Shown here piece after piece: positions 53,470 through 62,972 of a DNA stretch of 64,000 nucleotides. The DNA is taken from contig NZ_JANCNS010000001.1 in NCBI RefSeq assembly GCF_022570735.2, positions 992,001 through 1,056,000 on the forward strand. Direction: 5' to 3'. The position numbers were made by a program, and so were the translations under genes. Under the pieces are notes generated by a model, which had not been told where the DNA came from, did not search any database, and saw only the letters and a program-made list of their open reading frames with translations. This DNA is from Christiangramia oceanisediminis. GTDB lineage: Bacteria > Bacteroidota > Bacteroidia > Flavobacteriales > Flavobacteriaceae. The stretch's first letter is position 1. The number at the start of each line of letters is the position of its first letter.

Positions 53470-56400
53470 ATGCTTAAGACATTTATAGAACGCCCTGTAC
53501 TATCTACCGTGATCTCGATCATTATCGTGATCCTTGGTATTCTTGGGCTCACCCAGCTTCCGGTAACACAATATCCCGATATTGCCCCGCCAACCGTACA
53601 GGTAAGCGCCACTTACCCTGGGGCCAATGCAGAGACTATCGTGGAAAGTGTGATCATTCCCATCGAGGAAGAGATCAATGGTGTGGAAGGGATGAAATAC
53701 ATGACCTCCAGTGCGAGTAATAATGGTTCCGCCACGATCCAGGTTTTCTTTGAACAGGGATATGATCCCGATATCGCAGCGGTGAACGTTCAAAACCGGG
53801 TGGCCAGGGCGAATGCCGTGTTGCCTTCAGAAGTTATTCGCTCCGGGGTTACCACGACAAAAGCCCAGAATTCGGCTTTATTGTATGCCGGGCTTTATTC
53901 CACTAATCCCGATTTCGATGACACCTTTCTTCAGAATTACCTTAACATCAATGTAAAGCCAGAACTTCAAAGGATCAACGGAGTTGGAGAGGTCACTGTT
54001 TTTGGTGGTAAGGATTACGCGATGAGGATCTGGCTGGATCCCGCAAAAATGGCCAATTATGGCCTGGTACCATCAGATGTTACTGCTGCAATAGGAGAAC
54101 AAAGCCTGGAAGCCGCAGCAGGAGCTCTCGGCCAGAACGCCGGGGAATCCTTTGAATACGTTTTAACCTATGGCGGTAGGTATAAAACCGTCGAGGAGTA
54201 TTCCAACGTGATCATTAAAGCCCAGGAAAACGGGGAACTATTGCGTTTAAAAGACGTAGGGACCGTAGAACTGGGAGCTCAATCCTATTCCTCCTTATCC
54301 AAATCGAAGGGTTACCCGGCACTGAGTTTCGGGGTATTCCAAACTCCGGGATCCAACGCCCAGGAGATCATTGAAGAGATCTATGTGAGGCTGGACGAAA
54401 TGAAGAAGGACTTTCCGGAGGGAGTGGAATATATAGTCAATTACGACACCAATAAATTTCTTACGGCTTCCATATCCAAGGTACAAACCACCCTGATCGA
54501 AGCCTTCCTCTTAGTATTCCTGGTGGTCTTCGTTTTTCTCCAGGACCTAAAATCAACATTAATTCCAGCCATTGCCGTTCCGGTATCGATCATAGGAACT
54601 TTTTTCTTTTTGAACATGCTGGGATATTCTATCAACCTGCTCACGCTTTTCGCGCTTATCCTGGCTATCGGGATCGTGGTAGATGATGCCATCGTGGTGG
54701 TGGAAGCCGTGCACGCCAAACTAGAGGGCGGGGAAAAGGATCCTAAAAAAGCTTCGGTTTCGGCCATGAGTGAAATCGCAGGCGCGATCGTTTCGATAAC
54801 CCTGGTAATGGCAGCGGTTTTTATTCCGATCACCTTTATCCAGGGACCGGCGGGAGTCTTTTATGAGCAATTTGGAGTAACGCTTATCATTGCTATTCTT
54901 ATTTCGGCAGTGAACGCACTTACACTAAGTCCAGCTCTTTGCGCCATTTTCCTGAAACCCGAAAAGGAGAATAAGAAGAAAAACCTTTTACAAAAATTCT
55001 ACGCAGCTTTTGATGCTGCTTTTGAAGCTACCCGGGATAAATATGTGTCTTCCCTTGGTTTCCTAACCCGGAATAAATGGCTGAGCTTCGTAATTCTTGG
55101 GGTGGCTGCAGGACTTATTTTATGGGCAAATAATCAGATCCCTACTGGCTTTGTCCCAACTGAAGATCGTGGAGTTGTTTTCGTGAACGGAGATCTGCCT
55201 CCGGGGTCTTCCCTGGACCGTTCCTTTAAAACCGCCGAATTGCTTTATGACCAGATGCAGGAGGTGGAAGGTGTTAGAACTGCTACCGTAATAGCTGGAA
55301 GAAACTTTTTCTCCGGTGCTGGTAGTTCTAATTTTATGGGCTTTATCATCCTGGAAGACTGGGAAAAAAGAGAGACAGAAGCGACCAGCATAGATTCCAT
55401 CATCGCAAAACTCAATCAGAAATCATCCAGCCTGAGCGACGCCGAGATCATTTATTTCACCCCTCCCTCGGTTCCTGGTTTTGGTAGTGCCGATGGTTTT
55501 GAAATGCAATTACTGGACAGGCAGGCCGGCAGCCTGGAAGACCTCGATGAAACGGCGAACAATTTCGTGAATAATCTTATTCAGCAGCCAGAGATCGCTT
55601 ATGCCTCGAACCCGTTCAGCACTAATTATCCGCAATTGCGAATCGATATCAATACTGCCAAGGCCAAACAGGCCGGCGTGGGAGTAAACGACATACTTTC
55701 TGTACTCCAGGGATATATCGGAGGAATTTACACTGCCAACTTCAGCCGATTTGGAAAACAGTATCGCGTTTTTGTTCAGGCCCTGCCAGATGAAAGGATT
55801 GAAAAAACAAGCCTGAACAGCATGTACGTAAAAACTTCAGGCGGAGAAATGTCACCCGTTTCCCAATTCGTGACCCTGAACAGGATATACGGCCCACAAA
55901 GCATTAACCGATTCAACCTTTTTAACGCGGTGGCGATAAACGGTACCGCAACACCCGGTTATAGCTCAGGTGGGGCAATTGATGCCATTCGAAGAACCGC
56001 AGACGAAGTTTTACCGAACGGCTACGATGTGGCTTTTTCCGGGTTAACGCGTGAGGAGATCGCGTCTTCCGGACAGGCGGGGATCATCTTTATGCTCAGC
56101 ATCGTATTCGTTTATTTTCTGCTGGCTGCTCAATACGAAAGTTACCTGCTGCCATTTTCAGTAATACTGTCGCTGCCGATAGGAGTTTTTGGTGCCTACC
56201 TGGCCACCTGGTTAAGCGGACTTCAGAATAATATTTATTTCCAGATCGCCCTGATCATGCTTATTGGGTTGCTGGCCAAAAATGCGATCCTGATCGTGGA
56301 ATTTGCCAGGCAGCGAAGACATGAAGGATTATCCATCACCGAAGCTGCCATTGACGGAGCTAAGGTACGATTAAGACCAATCTTGATGACCTCCTTCGCA

Positions 56401-56598
56401 TTCATCCTGGGGCTTTTACCGCTTGTACTCGCGAGCGGTGTGGGAGCCGAAGGGAACAGGTCTATTGGTACAGGTGCCGCAGGAGGATTATTGATAGGAA
56501 CCGTTTTCGGAGTTTTCGTGATCCCGGTTCTTTTCATCATTTTCCAGTGGTTGCAGGAGAAGATCGGTAAAAAACCCGAAAGCGTTCAAAACAATTAA
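53470..56598 (+). CDS. RND family HAE1 multidrug efflux transporter (AcrB-like)
   Basis: The 1042-residue inner-membrane pump has 12 transmembrane helices, two large periplasmic loops and TolC-docking domains. Helix 4 carries the proton-relay Asp pair in LAIGIVVDDAIVVVEA; helix 10 carries the conserved Lys in ALIMLIGLLAKNAILIVEF. The N-terminal LKTFIERPVLSTVISIIIVILG is standard. It is the middle member of a tripartite efflux operon. Substrates (drugs, dyes, detergents, bile salts) are not predictable in detail. Confidence 0.97.
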   Translation: MLKTFIERPVLSTVISIIIVILGILGLTQLPVTQYPDIAPPTVQVSATYPGANAETIVESVIIPIEEEINGVEGMKYMTSSASNNGSATIQVFFEQGYDPDIAAVNVQNRVARANAVLPSEVIRSGVTTTKAQNSALLYAGLYSTNPDFDDTFLQNYLNINVKPELQRINGVGEVTVFGGKDYAMRIWLDPAKMANYGLVPSDVTAAIGEQSLEAAAGALGQNAGESFEYVLTYGGRYKTVEEYSNVIIKAQENGELLRLKDVGTVELGAQSYSSLSKSKGYPALSFGVFQTPGSNAQEIIEEIYVRLDEMKKDFPEGVEYIVNYDTNKFLTASISKVQTTLIEAFLLVFLVVFVFLQDLKSTLIPAIAVPVSIIGTFFFLNMLGYSINLLTLFALILAIGIVVDDAIVVVEAVHAKLEGGEKDPKKASVSAMSEIAGAIVSITLVMAAVFIPITFIQGPAGVFYEQFGVTLIIAILISAVNALTLSPALCAIFLKPEKENKKKNLLQKFYAAFDAAFEATRDKYVSSLGFLTRNKWLSFVILGVAAGLILWANNQIPTGFVPTEDRGVVFVNGDLPPGSSLDRSFKTAELLYDQMQEVEGVRTATVIAGRNFFSGAGSSNFMGFIILEDWEKRETEATSIDSIIAKLNQKSSSLSDAEIIYFTPPSVPGFGSADGFEMQLLDRQAGSLEDLDETANNFVNNLIQQPEIAYASNPFSTNYPQLRIDINTAKAKQAGVGVNDILSVLQGYIGGIYTANFSRFGKQYRVFVQALPDERIEKTSLNSMYVKTSGGEMSPVSQFVTLNRIYGPQSINRFNLFNAVAINGTATPGYSSGGAIDAIRRTADEVLPNGYDVAFSGLTREEIASSGQAGIIFMLSIVFVYFLLAAQYESYLLPFSVILSLPIGVFGAYLATWLSGLQNNIYFQIALIMLIGLLAKNAILIVEFARQRRHEGLSITEAAIDGAKVRLRPILMTSFAFILGLLPLVLASGVGAEGNRSIGTGAAGGLLIGTVFGVFVIPVLFIIFQWLQEKIGKKPESVQNN

Positions 56599-56620
56599 TC
56601 AAATCAGGAAAACGAAGAAA

Positions 56621-58018
56621 ATGAAGAAGTTTTTTAATCTGAAATTGATACTTGCTGGCTTTGCGCTTATAAGTCTTCAGTCCTGTTTTGTGGCAAAGGA
56701 TTATAATCAGCCTGAAGTAGTAGAAGAGGAGAGGTTCAGAACCGATAATATTGACCAGGACAGCCTGAATATGGCGAATGTTTCCTGGCGCGAACTATTT
56801 ACAGATCCTGTACTGCAGGATCATATTGAAAAAGGCCTGGAGAACAATATAGACATCAGGGTAGCGCTGCAGCAGATCATCGCAGCCGAGGCGTATGTAA
56901 AGCAGGGAAAAGCAGGCTATCTACCCACTCTTGATGGGAATGCAACCTTCACTCACCAGGAACTATCAGAAAACAGCCAGTTCGGGTCCTTTTTCAGTTC
57001 GGTGAACCAATACGAAATAAGCACAGGACTTTCCTGGGAAGCCGATATCTGGGGAAAAATTCGCAGTCAGAAAAGGGCTTTTGATGCTCGTTATCTCCAG
57101 AGCCTTGCCGCCCACCAGGCTGTAAAAACCAGGCTGATCGCTGAGATCGCTTCCACTTATTACCAGTTGCTTGCACTGGATGAACAGATCAGGATCACCC
57201 AGGAAACGGTGGATACCCGCGAAAAAAGTCTCGATGTGACCCAGGCGCTTAAAGAAGCAGGTAATCTTACCGAGGTTGGGGTAAAACAAACCGAAGCACA
57301 ATATTACACCGCCAGGGCCATTCTGATTGATCTGAAAAACGAGGAAAGATTGCTGGAAAATACCTTTTCTATCCTGCTGGGTGAAGCTCCGAAACAGATA
57401 GACCGGACCGAACTGGACGAACAGGAGATCACTACCGAGCTCAATATTGGGGTTCCGGTTCAATTATTACGGAACAGACCCGATGTCATGGCTGCCGAAT
57501 ATGAATTGATGAACGCCTTTGAGCTAACCAACGTGGCCCGAAGCAATTTTTATCCTTCCCTTACGCTTTCAGCTACCGGCGGACTTCAGGCACTGGAAGC
57601 AGAGGACCTGTTTAGTGTGAATTCTTTATTCGCCACGATCATAGGTGGACTTGCTCAACCCATCCTGAACGGGCGTCGTATCCGGACCGAATATGAGGTT
57701 TCACAAGCCGAACAGGAACAGGCAAGGTTGAGATTCCGTGAAGCGATCCTTACAGCCAGCAAGGAAGTCTCAGATGCGCTTTATTCTTACCAGGCTTCAA
57801 CCGAAAAGATCGAAGTGAAACAAAAAGAATTTGAAGCTTATGACCTGGCTACGGAATATTCTGAAGAACTGCTTGTAAATGGTCTTGCCAATTACCTGGA
57901 AGTTCTAACAGCCAGGGAAAATGCTCTTAATTCCAGCCTGGATCTTACGAATGCACGCTTCAACCAGCTAAGATCTATCGTGGATCTTTATGAAGCGCTG
58001 GGAGGAGGCTGGCAATAA
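56621..58018 (+). CDS. TolC-like outer-membrane efflux lipoprotein
   Basis: The 465-residue protein has a lipobox LISLQSC (Cys22) and two OEP (outer-membrane efflux protein) repeats (about 55-250 and 280-460). The WRELFTDPVLQDHIEKGLENN start, LSWEADIWGK and ILLGEAPKQIDRTELD segments and the RPDVMAAEYELMNAF element are typical of NodT/TolC-like channels. It completes the tripartite pump operon, 22 bases after the RND gene. A terminator follows. Confidence 0.95.
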   Translation: MKKFFNLKLILAGFALISLQSCFVAKDYNQPEVVEEERFRTDNIDQDSLNMANVSWRELFTDPVLQDHIEKGLENNIDIRVALQQIIAAEAYVKQGKAGYLPTLDGNATFTHQELSENSQFGSFFSSVNQYEISTGLSWEADIWGKIRSQKRAFDARYLQSLAAHQAVKTRLIAEIASTYYQLLALDEQIRITQETVDTREKSLDVTQALKEAGNLTEVGVKQTEAQYYTARAILIDLKNEERLLENTFSILLGEAPKQIDRTELDEQEITTELNIGVPVQLLRNRPDVMAAEYELMNAFELTNVARSNFYPSLTLSATGGLQALEAEDLFSVNSLFATIIGGLAQPILNGRRIRTEYEVSQAEQEQARLRFREAILTASKEVSDALYSYQASTEKIEVKQKEFEAYDLATEYSEELLVNGLANYLEVLTARENALNSSLDLTNARFNQLRSIVDLYEALGGGWQ

Positions 58019-58050
58019 AAACTTTATAAATCGATAATTAGTTGAATGAG

Positions 58051-58082
58051 GACCCCAAGCCTAATGCGCGGGGTCTTTTTTA
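58051..58082 (+). terminator. Terminator of the efflux operon
   Basis: GACCCC (58051-58056) pairs with GGGGTC (58070-58075), followed by a run of six T. Confidence 0.85.
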
Positions 58083-58143
58083 ACCCTATCTTAAAGGTTT
58101 TCTGAAGCACAAAATCGTAAATTTAGGCTTAAAACCAGCAAAA

Positions 58144-58440
58144 ATGAAAAGCAGTTTTAGTGAAATAATCAAAAGCGAAACGCCGGTACTGATCGATTTT
58201 CACGCCGATTGGTGTGGTCCCTGCAAGACCCTGGCACCAATATTAAAACAGGTAAAGGAAGAACTTGGAGACCAGGTAAAGATCGTAAAGATAGATGTGG
58301 ACAAAAACCAGGAACTGGCAGGAAAATACCAGGTTCGCGGAGTGCCAACCATGATCCTTTTTAAAAATGGAGAACAGGTTTGGAGACAGTCTGGAGTGAT
58401 GCCTGCAGAAGAGATCAAAAGTCGTATCACTTCAGCCTGA
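58144..58440 (+). CDS. Thioredoxin
   Basis: The 98-residue protein has the WCGPC active site (Cys24 and Cys27), [13 protein letters not shown] and the cis-proline [12 protein letters not shown]. There is no signal peptide, so it is cytoplasmic and presumably reduced by thioredoxin reductase. The length is slightly short at the N-terminus compared with E. coli TrxA (109). It stands alone, directly convergent with the DUF5996 gene (stop at 58440, other stop at 58441). Confidence 0.95.
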   Translation: MKSSFSEIIKSETPVLIDFHADWCGPCKTLAPILKQVKEELGDQVKIVKIDVDKNQELAGKYQVRGVPTMILFKNGEQVWRQSGVMPAEEIKSRITSA

Positions 58441-59373
58441 TCACAGCTCGCTGAGGGGCGGAACTTTGAGTTCCTTAATATTCCAGTTGGCTAAGGAGGC
58501 CCCGGCCTGATAGGCACTTTCAAGAAAATCCAGCAGGGCTTTTCGTGGATTGTCCTTTTCCAGCAGATCGGAATAAGTGAGAATGGCCATGGGCGTACCA
58601 TTATTCATTACCCAATTGGCTTCTTTTGGTTCTAACGGCTGGTTATCTAACCCTTCCGGTGATGGGAACGTATAAGAATAAAATGCAGGTTCCTGTACAT
58701 TGTCATCCCCGGCCCAGAATCCAAAACTGATGCATTCATGGCTGTAAGCATCCTTATCTGATATTCGTGCCTCTTCCGGCATTGGCGGTGCTTTTTTACC
58801 AGAAAATCTTGTTACTGCAAGATCCATGGAATGCCAGTATAAATGAACCGGGCAGGTCTTACCGTAAAATCTTCCGCTGAATTCCTTAAAAACCCCATCT
58901 GTCCACCTGAAAGCTTTCCAGTAGGTTCTCACATAATCGGGATCGTAATGATGAAGATGTTTGATCTCTGAAAATTTATCTGCAATATCAAGATCATAAG
59001 GCCTGGAATTGATCTTTACGGGAATGCTCAGCTGATCCATGATCTCCATAAGACGCATGTAAAAGGTGCCTAGGTTCGTGCCTTCCTCCAGTGCAAAACT
59101 TTTTAGTTCACCCGTGCTTTTCCTCACCTGTATTTCATCATCCAGAACTTTTAAATTGATCGAGAAGGTTTCAAACCCATCCTTAATTGGAACAGGACCG
59201 GTGGTAAAGCCCTCTTCATTTACATATAATGTAATGTACCACCAGTGATTCTTCCTTGGCATGAAACACATCCTGATCTTGCCCATCATTTGAAACAATA
59301 GGTGCAGGCTTAGCTTCTCTTTTTCGTTACCAACATATTTGAAATCGGGCAATCTACTGGCTGTTTTCATCAT
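58441..59373 (-). CDS. DUF5996 family protein
   Basis: From the ATG at 59373 the product is 310 residues (MMKTASRLPDF); a GGAGG-like sequence lies about 20 bases upstream. FRWTDGVFKEFSGRFYGKTCPVHLYWHSMDLAVTRFSG and HECISFGFWAGDDNVQEPAFYSYTFPSPEG-type segments (about 150-235) match DUF5996, a family of unknown function without a signal or membrane helix. It is the last of a tight four-gene minus-strand cluster (58441-61016) and overlaps no other gene. Confidence 0.85.
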   Translation of the reverse strand: MMKTASRLPDFKYVGNEKEKLSLHLLFQMMGKIRMCFMPRKNHWWYITLYVNEEGFTTGPVPIKDGFETFSINLKVLDDEIQVRKSTGELKSFALEEGTNLGTFYMRLMEIMDQLSIPVKINSRPYDLDIADKFSEIKHLHHYDPDYVRTYWKAFRWTDGVFKEFSGRFYGKTCPVHLYWHSMDLAVTRFSGKKAPPMPEEARISDKDAYSHECISFGFWAGDDNVQEPAFYSYTFPSPEGLDNQPLEPKEANWVMNNGTPMAILTYSDLLEKDNPRKALLDFLESAYQAGASLANWNIKELKVPPLSEL

Positions 59374-59375
59374 TA

Positions 59376-59876
59376 TTATTTTAAGGTTCCTCCTTTGGCC
59401 ACCCACCATGGATGGACTTCTACGATTAGCCTGCCGGCCTGTACCATCGGGTCCAGCCTGGCAAGGCTATCGGCCTCTTCCAGAGTTGGCGTATTGTAAA
59501 CCACAATCCCTCTAAGATCACCGTCTTCTCCCATGGGGCCAGTTAAACTGGTATAGCCCTCTTCGTACATCCTGGACAGGTGTGCCATATGTTGCTTTTG
59601 CAATTCAGCGGCTTCCGTTGAATCCTGGCTACGGGTAGGACCTGATTTTAAAAATACCATATAATATTGCTGCATTAAATAGGTGGTATCCCCATCTTTA
59701 TAACTAAATGTCTGGTATCCATCTTTTTTTAAGCGAGCTTCCATTTCAGCGATATCATTTTTTACAAGGCTATCTGCTGGCCTGGTCCTTTCAGTCTCCA
59801 GGGAATTATTATTCTGTTCTTTCCCCTGGCAGGAAATTAAAGCCACAGCGGCTATTATCGTCCATATTTTCTTCAT
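59376..59876 (-). CDS. YciI-like lipoprotein
   Basis: The 166-residue protein has a lipobox (AVALISC, Cys16), an Asn/Glu-rich linker and a C-terminal YciI/YCII-related domain (about 65-160; QQYYMVFLKSGPTRSQDS, LRGIVVYNTPTLEEADSLARLDPMVQAGRL). YciI domains are small dimeric alpha/beta-barrel folds with a proposed enzymatic His; the lipid-anchored form is uncommon. It overlaps the CYTH gene by 4 bases. Confidence 0.82.
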   Translation of the reverse strand: MKKIWTIIAAVALISCQGKEQNNNSLETERTRPADSLVKNDIAEMEARLKKDGYQTFSYKDGDTTYLMQQYYMVFLKSGPTRSQDSTEAAELQKQHMAHLSRMYEEGYTSLTGPMGEDGDLRGIVVYNTPTLEEADSLARLDPMVQAGRLIVEVHPWWVAKGGTLK

Positions 59877-60346
59877 GATTTCCAGGTTTTAAATGGGTTG
59901 GTTAGCAGATTTGAATTATAATACTCAGCTTTTCCGGTGACTTCCTCTCCAAGCCAGTCGGGTTTATGGAAAATTTCTTCCTCGTCTTCGAGTTCTACTT
60001 CAGCGATCACCAGGCCTTCATTTTCATCATAAAACTCGTCAACTTCATAGGTATGATCGCCTTCTAACACCTCATATCGATTTTTTTCGATCTTTCCAGG
60101 CTCGCAGATCTTTAGAAGGATTCTTGCTTCATCAAGGGGAATTTCCTTTTCCCACTCGAAACGCGTCATACCATTTTCTGAAGATTTCCCCTTGATCGTC
60201 AAAGTGCCTTTTTGGTCATTGATCCTAACCCTAATGGTCCTTTCCGGGTCGGTATTGAGGTAAGCCTGGATGATTAGATATTTTCTATGGGCCAGATCCT
60301 TGAATTCATCAGAACGTACCAGGAATTTTCTTTCGATTTCTTTCAT
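59873..60346 (-). CDS. CYTH domain protein
   Basis: The 157-residue protein begins MKEIERKFLV, the ExExK-type motif of the CYTH family (adenylate cyclase class IV, thiamine/inorganic triphosphatases). Strands with RVRINDQKGTLTIKGK and YEVDEFYDENEGLVIAEVELEDEEE follow the triphosphate tunnel pattern. It most likely hydrolyses inorganic triphosphate or a similar substrate. It overlaps the YciI gene and follows the NAD(P)-binding gene by one base. Confidence 0.93.
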   Translation of the reverse strand: MKEIERKFLVRSDEFKDLAHRKYLIIQAYLNTDPERTIRVRINDQKGTLTIKGKSSENGMTRFEWEKEIPLDEARILLKICEPGKIEKNRYEVLEGDHTYEVDEFYDENEGLVIAEVELEDEEEIFHKPDWLGEEVTGKAEYYNSNLLTNPFKTWKS

Positions 60347-60347
60347 C

Positions 60348-61016
60348 TTATTTTTTGTGCTTAGAAGCTATATCTTTTATTTCATCAGATTCTATTCTTC
60401 CACTCTGGTACGGGTTATTTGCCAGGTAGATCATCGCATCTACGATGGTTTCGGGATGTATGCTTCGATATTTCTTTAATTTTCCAACCAGCAGGCGATC
60501 GCCTAGTGTCATGATCTTTTTCCAGGCGAATTCGAACGGCCTGCTTTCATCCCGATCACCCGAGATTAGAGAGGGTCTTAAAATATAGGTATGCGGTATT
60601 CCTTTTTCGATTACTGCACCTTCCATCTCGCCTTTTGTACGATTATAAAAGAACCGGCTCTCTTCATTGGCTCCCATGGAGGAAATGACCTGAAAAGTCT
60701 GGATATTATTCTTTTTTGAAAGTTTGGCTGCCGTTGCCGGAATACCAAAATCTACCATCCTGTAAACTTCTTCATCTGGAGTTTTCTTCTGGGTACTGCC
60801 AATACAACAAAAAACCTCGTCTGCCGTAAAAAGTTCGGTCAGGGTTTCCAGTTCAAATAGATCTACCAGGAATTCCTCGATCTTTTCATGTTTTCGATCT
60901 ACATGTCTTCGGGTAAAGACCTTTATCCTGGTATATCGTTCATCTTCAATTAACCTATCCAAAAGAATACCTCCGGTTAATCCGGTTGCGCCAAGGATGA
61001 TTGCGGTCTTATTCAT
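60348..61016 (-). CDS. NAD(P)-binding (HTATIP2-like) atypical SDR
   Basis: The 222-residue protein has the nucleotide motif GATGLTGGILLDRLI and the ILRPSLISGDRDESRP segment. ISSMGANEESRFFYNRTKGEMEGAVIEK (about 110-137) carries a Tyr-x3-Lys type pair. It resembles the atypical SDR family of HTATIP2/TIP30-like proteins. The substrate is unknown. It is the first gene of the minus-strand cluster and is divergent from dinB. Confidence 0.87.
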   Translation of the reverse strand: MNKTAIILGATGLTGGILLDRLIEDERYTRIKVFTRRHVDRKHEKIEEFLVDLFELETLTELFTADEVFCCIGSTQKKTPDEEVYRMVDFGIPATAAKLSKKNNIQTFQVISSMGANEESRFFYNRTKGEMEGAVIEKGIPHTYILRPSLISGDRDESRPFEFAWKKIMTLGDRLLVGKLKKYRSIHPETIVDAMIYLANNPYQSGRIESDEIKDIASKHKK

Positions 61017-61112
61017 GTTCCTAGAATCTTATTTATCGATTCTATAAAGTTATCAATTTTTCCAGTGGAATGTAGACTTACAACCTATGTTCAGAAACTG
61101 TAACTTTGAAAC

Positions 61113-62201
61113 GTGAACTCCAACAGGAAAATCATTCATATTGATATGGATGCATTCTATGCTTCCGTAGAGCAACTGGATAACCCGGAATTGCGTGGAA
61201 AGCCTGTTGCCGTTGGTGGAAGTTCCCAACGCGGGGTGGTAAGCGCAGCCAGTTATGAAGCGCGGAAATTTGGCGTACGAAGCGCGATGAGCAGCGTGAT
61301 CGCTAAGCGAAATTGTCCGGACCTGATATTCGTAAAAGCCCGATTTGAACGATACCGGGAGATCTCACAGCAGATCAGGGAAATCTTTTTTGAATATACC
61401 GACCTGGTGGAGCCGCTTTCGCTGGATGAAGCCTATTTAGACGTAACCGAAAATAAAAAAGGGCTGCCCAGCGCCACGCTTATTGCGAAACAGATACGGG
61501 ATCAAATTAAGGAAAAAACGGGCCTGAATGCTTCGGCCGGGATCTCGATCAATAAGTTTATCGCCAAGGTGGCCAGCGATATCAACAAACCAAACGGACA
61601 AAAAACCGTGCCGCCGGAAGAAGTGCTTCAGTTTTTAGAAGACCTGGATATTCGAAAATTTTACGGAGTAGGAAAAGTAACCGCCGAGAAAATGTACCGC
61701 CTGGGCATTTTCAGCGGAAAGGACCTGAAGGAAAAAACCGAGGAGTATCTTACCGAGCATTTCGGAAAAAGCGGCAAACACTTTTATAACGTGGTGCGGG
61801 GAATTCACCTTTCCGAAGTAAAGCCGCACAGAATCAGGAAATCCCTTGGCGCAGAAAGAACCTTCAGCGAGAACATCAGTTCAGAGATCTTTATGCTGGA
61901 AAAACTGAAGAATATCGCTGAAGAGATCGAACGACGACTGAATAAAAGCCAGGTGGCCGGGAAGACGGTGACTTTGAAGATCAAATACAGTGACTTTACC
62001 CTGCAAACCCGCAGTAAAACCATAAATTACTATATTTCCAGTAAGGAACTGATCCTTGAACTCGCAAAAGAGCTGTTATACCAGGAAAAAATGAAGGATT
62101 CAGTTCGCCTGTTAGGCATTAGTTTATCCAATTTGAATACGGAAAAGGAAGATGAAAATGAAAAGAAGGAGATTTCGGTTCAGTTAAAATTCAAATTCTA
62201 A
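61113..62201 (+). CDS. dinB: DNA polymerase IV
   Basis: The 362-residue Y-family polymerase has Asp11 and Asp13 (HIDMDAFYASVEQ) and Asp105-Glu106 (SLDEAYLD) as catalytic acids, helix-hairpin-helix residues near VGKVTAEKMYRLGI and a little-finger domain (about 240-345). The start is GTG; no ATG lies before the catalytic strand. TAACTTTG at 61101-61108 fits a -7 box and would give an almost leaderless transcript. The C-terminal end lacks a clear beta-clamp motif. It performs translesion synthesis. Confidence 0.95.
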   Translation: MNSNRKIIHIDMDAFYASVEQLDNPELRGKPVAVGGSSQRGVVSAASYEARKFGVRSAMSSVIAKRNCPDLIFVKARFERYREISQQIREIFFEYTDLVEPLSLDEAYLDVTENKKGLPSATLIAKQIRDQIKEKTGLNASAGISINKFIAKVASDINKPNGQKTVPPEEVLQFLEDLDIRKFYGVGKVTAEKMYRLGIFSGKDLKEKTEEYLTEHFGKSGKHFYNVVRGIHLSEVKPHRIRKSLGAERTFSENISSEIFMLEKLKNIAEEIERRLNKSQVAGKTVTLKIKYSDFTLQTRSKTINYYISSKELILELAKELLYQEKMKDSVRLLGISLSNLNTEKEDENEKKEISVQLKFKF

Positions 62202-62207
62202 AGTTTC

Positions 62208-62714
62208 ATGAAATACCCGCATCTTCTCTCGTGTATCTGGCTTGCGGCCTTATTCCTGTCCTGTTCCGAAGAAAAGACTTACCAGTTACCTGAAAATGCT
62301 GAATCGCTGCTTCACGGTGACAGTACCAAAACCTGGAAGATCGCCAGAAGATATAATAATGAGGTACGAATGAATATGGGACCCTGTTTTATGAGCTACC
62401 GGCAGAGCTTTAGCAAAGATCATCAGGTTAGCGATAACAATGCTGAAAATGACAATTGCGGACCAAGCCTTGTGGGAAACTGGGAATTTAAAAAAGGGGC
62501 AAAGGGCGATCCATATATCAAGATCAGCAGCCCTGATATTCCGGAATTACTGAATACAGATAAGGATTATAAATATTTCAAGATCCTGAAACTAAGTGCC
62601 GATACCCTGAAATTATCCTTTAAACACACCCAATACGGAAATACTTCGCGCACCATTACCGATATCCTGGTAAGAGAAGATCTCGACATAGGTGACCGGT
62701 ATTTTCATCATTAA
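62208..62714 (+). CDS. Lipocalin-like lipoprotein
   Basis: The 168-residue protein has a signal ending in the lipobox LFLSC (Cys20). The mature part contains KTWKIARRYNNEVRMNMGPCF, VGNWEFKKGAKGDPYIKI and ADTLKLSFKHTQYG strands, as in the lipocalin-like domains of Bacteroidota. It probably binds a small hydrophobic ligand in the periplasm; this is inference. It starts 6 bases after dinB and may be co-transcribed with it. Confidence 0.78.
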   Translation: MKYPHLLSCIWLAALFLSCSEEKTYQLPENAESLLHGDSTKTWKIARRYNNEVRMNMGPCFMSYRQSFSKDHQVSDNNAENDNCGPSLVGNWEFKKGAKGDPYIKISSPDIPELLNTDKDYKYFKILKLSADTLKLSFKHTQYGNTSRTITDILVREDLDIGDRYFHH

Positions 62715-62725
62715 AATAATCATCC

Positions 62726-62932
62726 ATGAAGAAAAGTATGCTGGTTAGTATCCTACTATTCGTATCGGTTACAGCGCTATTATCCGTAGGATATGATCAT
62801 ATTTTTGAGGGAAGCATAACCTATACTTGGATAGACTTAATTGGATCTATAATTGTTGGGACTGTAGTAACACTTCTTCTGTACTCCTTAGGCAAAAGAT
62901 GGAAGGTGATTTACGACAATAAAAAACCGTAA
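62726..62932 (+). CDS. Small membrane protein
   Basis: The 68-residue protein has two hydrophobic helices (about 4-22 MLVSILLFVSVTALLSVGY and 33-54) and a basic C-terminal tail (GKRWKVIYDNKKP), consistent with a positive-inside inner-membrane protein. No family is recognised. It lies 11 bases after the lipocalin-like gene and its stop codon is part of a terminator. Confidence 0.6.
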   Translation: MKKSMLVSILLFVSVTALLSVGYDHIFEGSITYTWIDLIGSIIVGTVVTLLLYSLGKRWKVIYDNKKP

Positions 62933-62950
62933 GCAGGACTTACGGTTTTT
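62922..62950 (+). terminator. Bidirectional terminator
   Basis: AAAAACCGTAAG (62922-62933), loop CAGGA, CTTACGGTTTTT (62939-62950). It ends the small membrane-protein gene and the convergent pyruvate kinase gene. Confidence 0.92.
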
Positions 62951-62972
62951 TTAAATTTGATTAATTCTTCTG

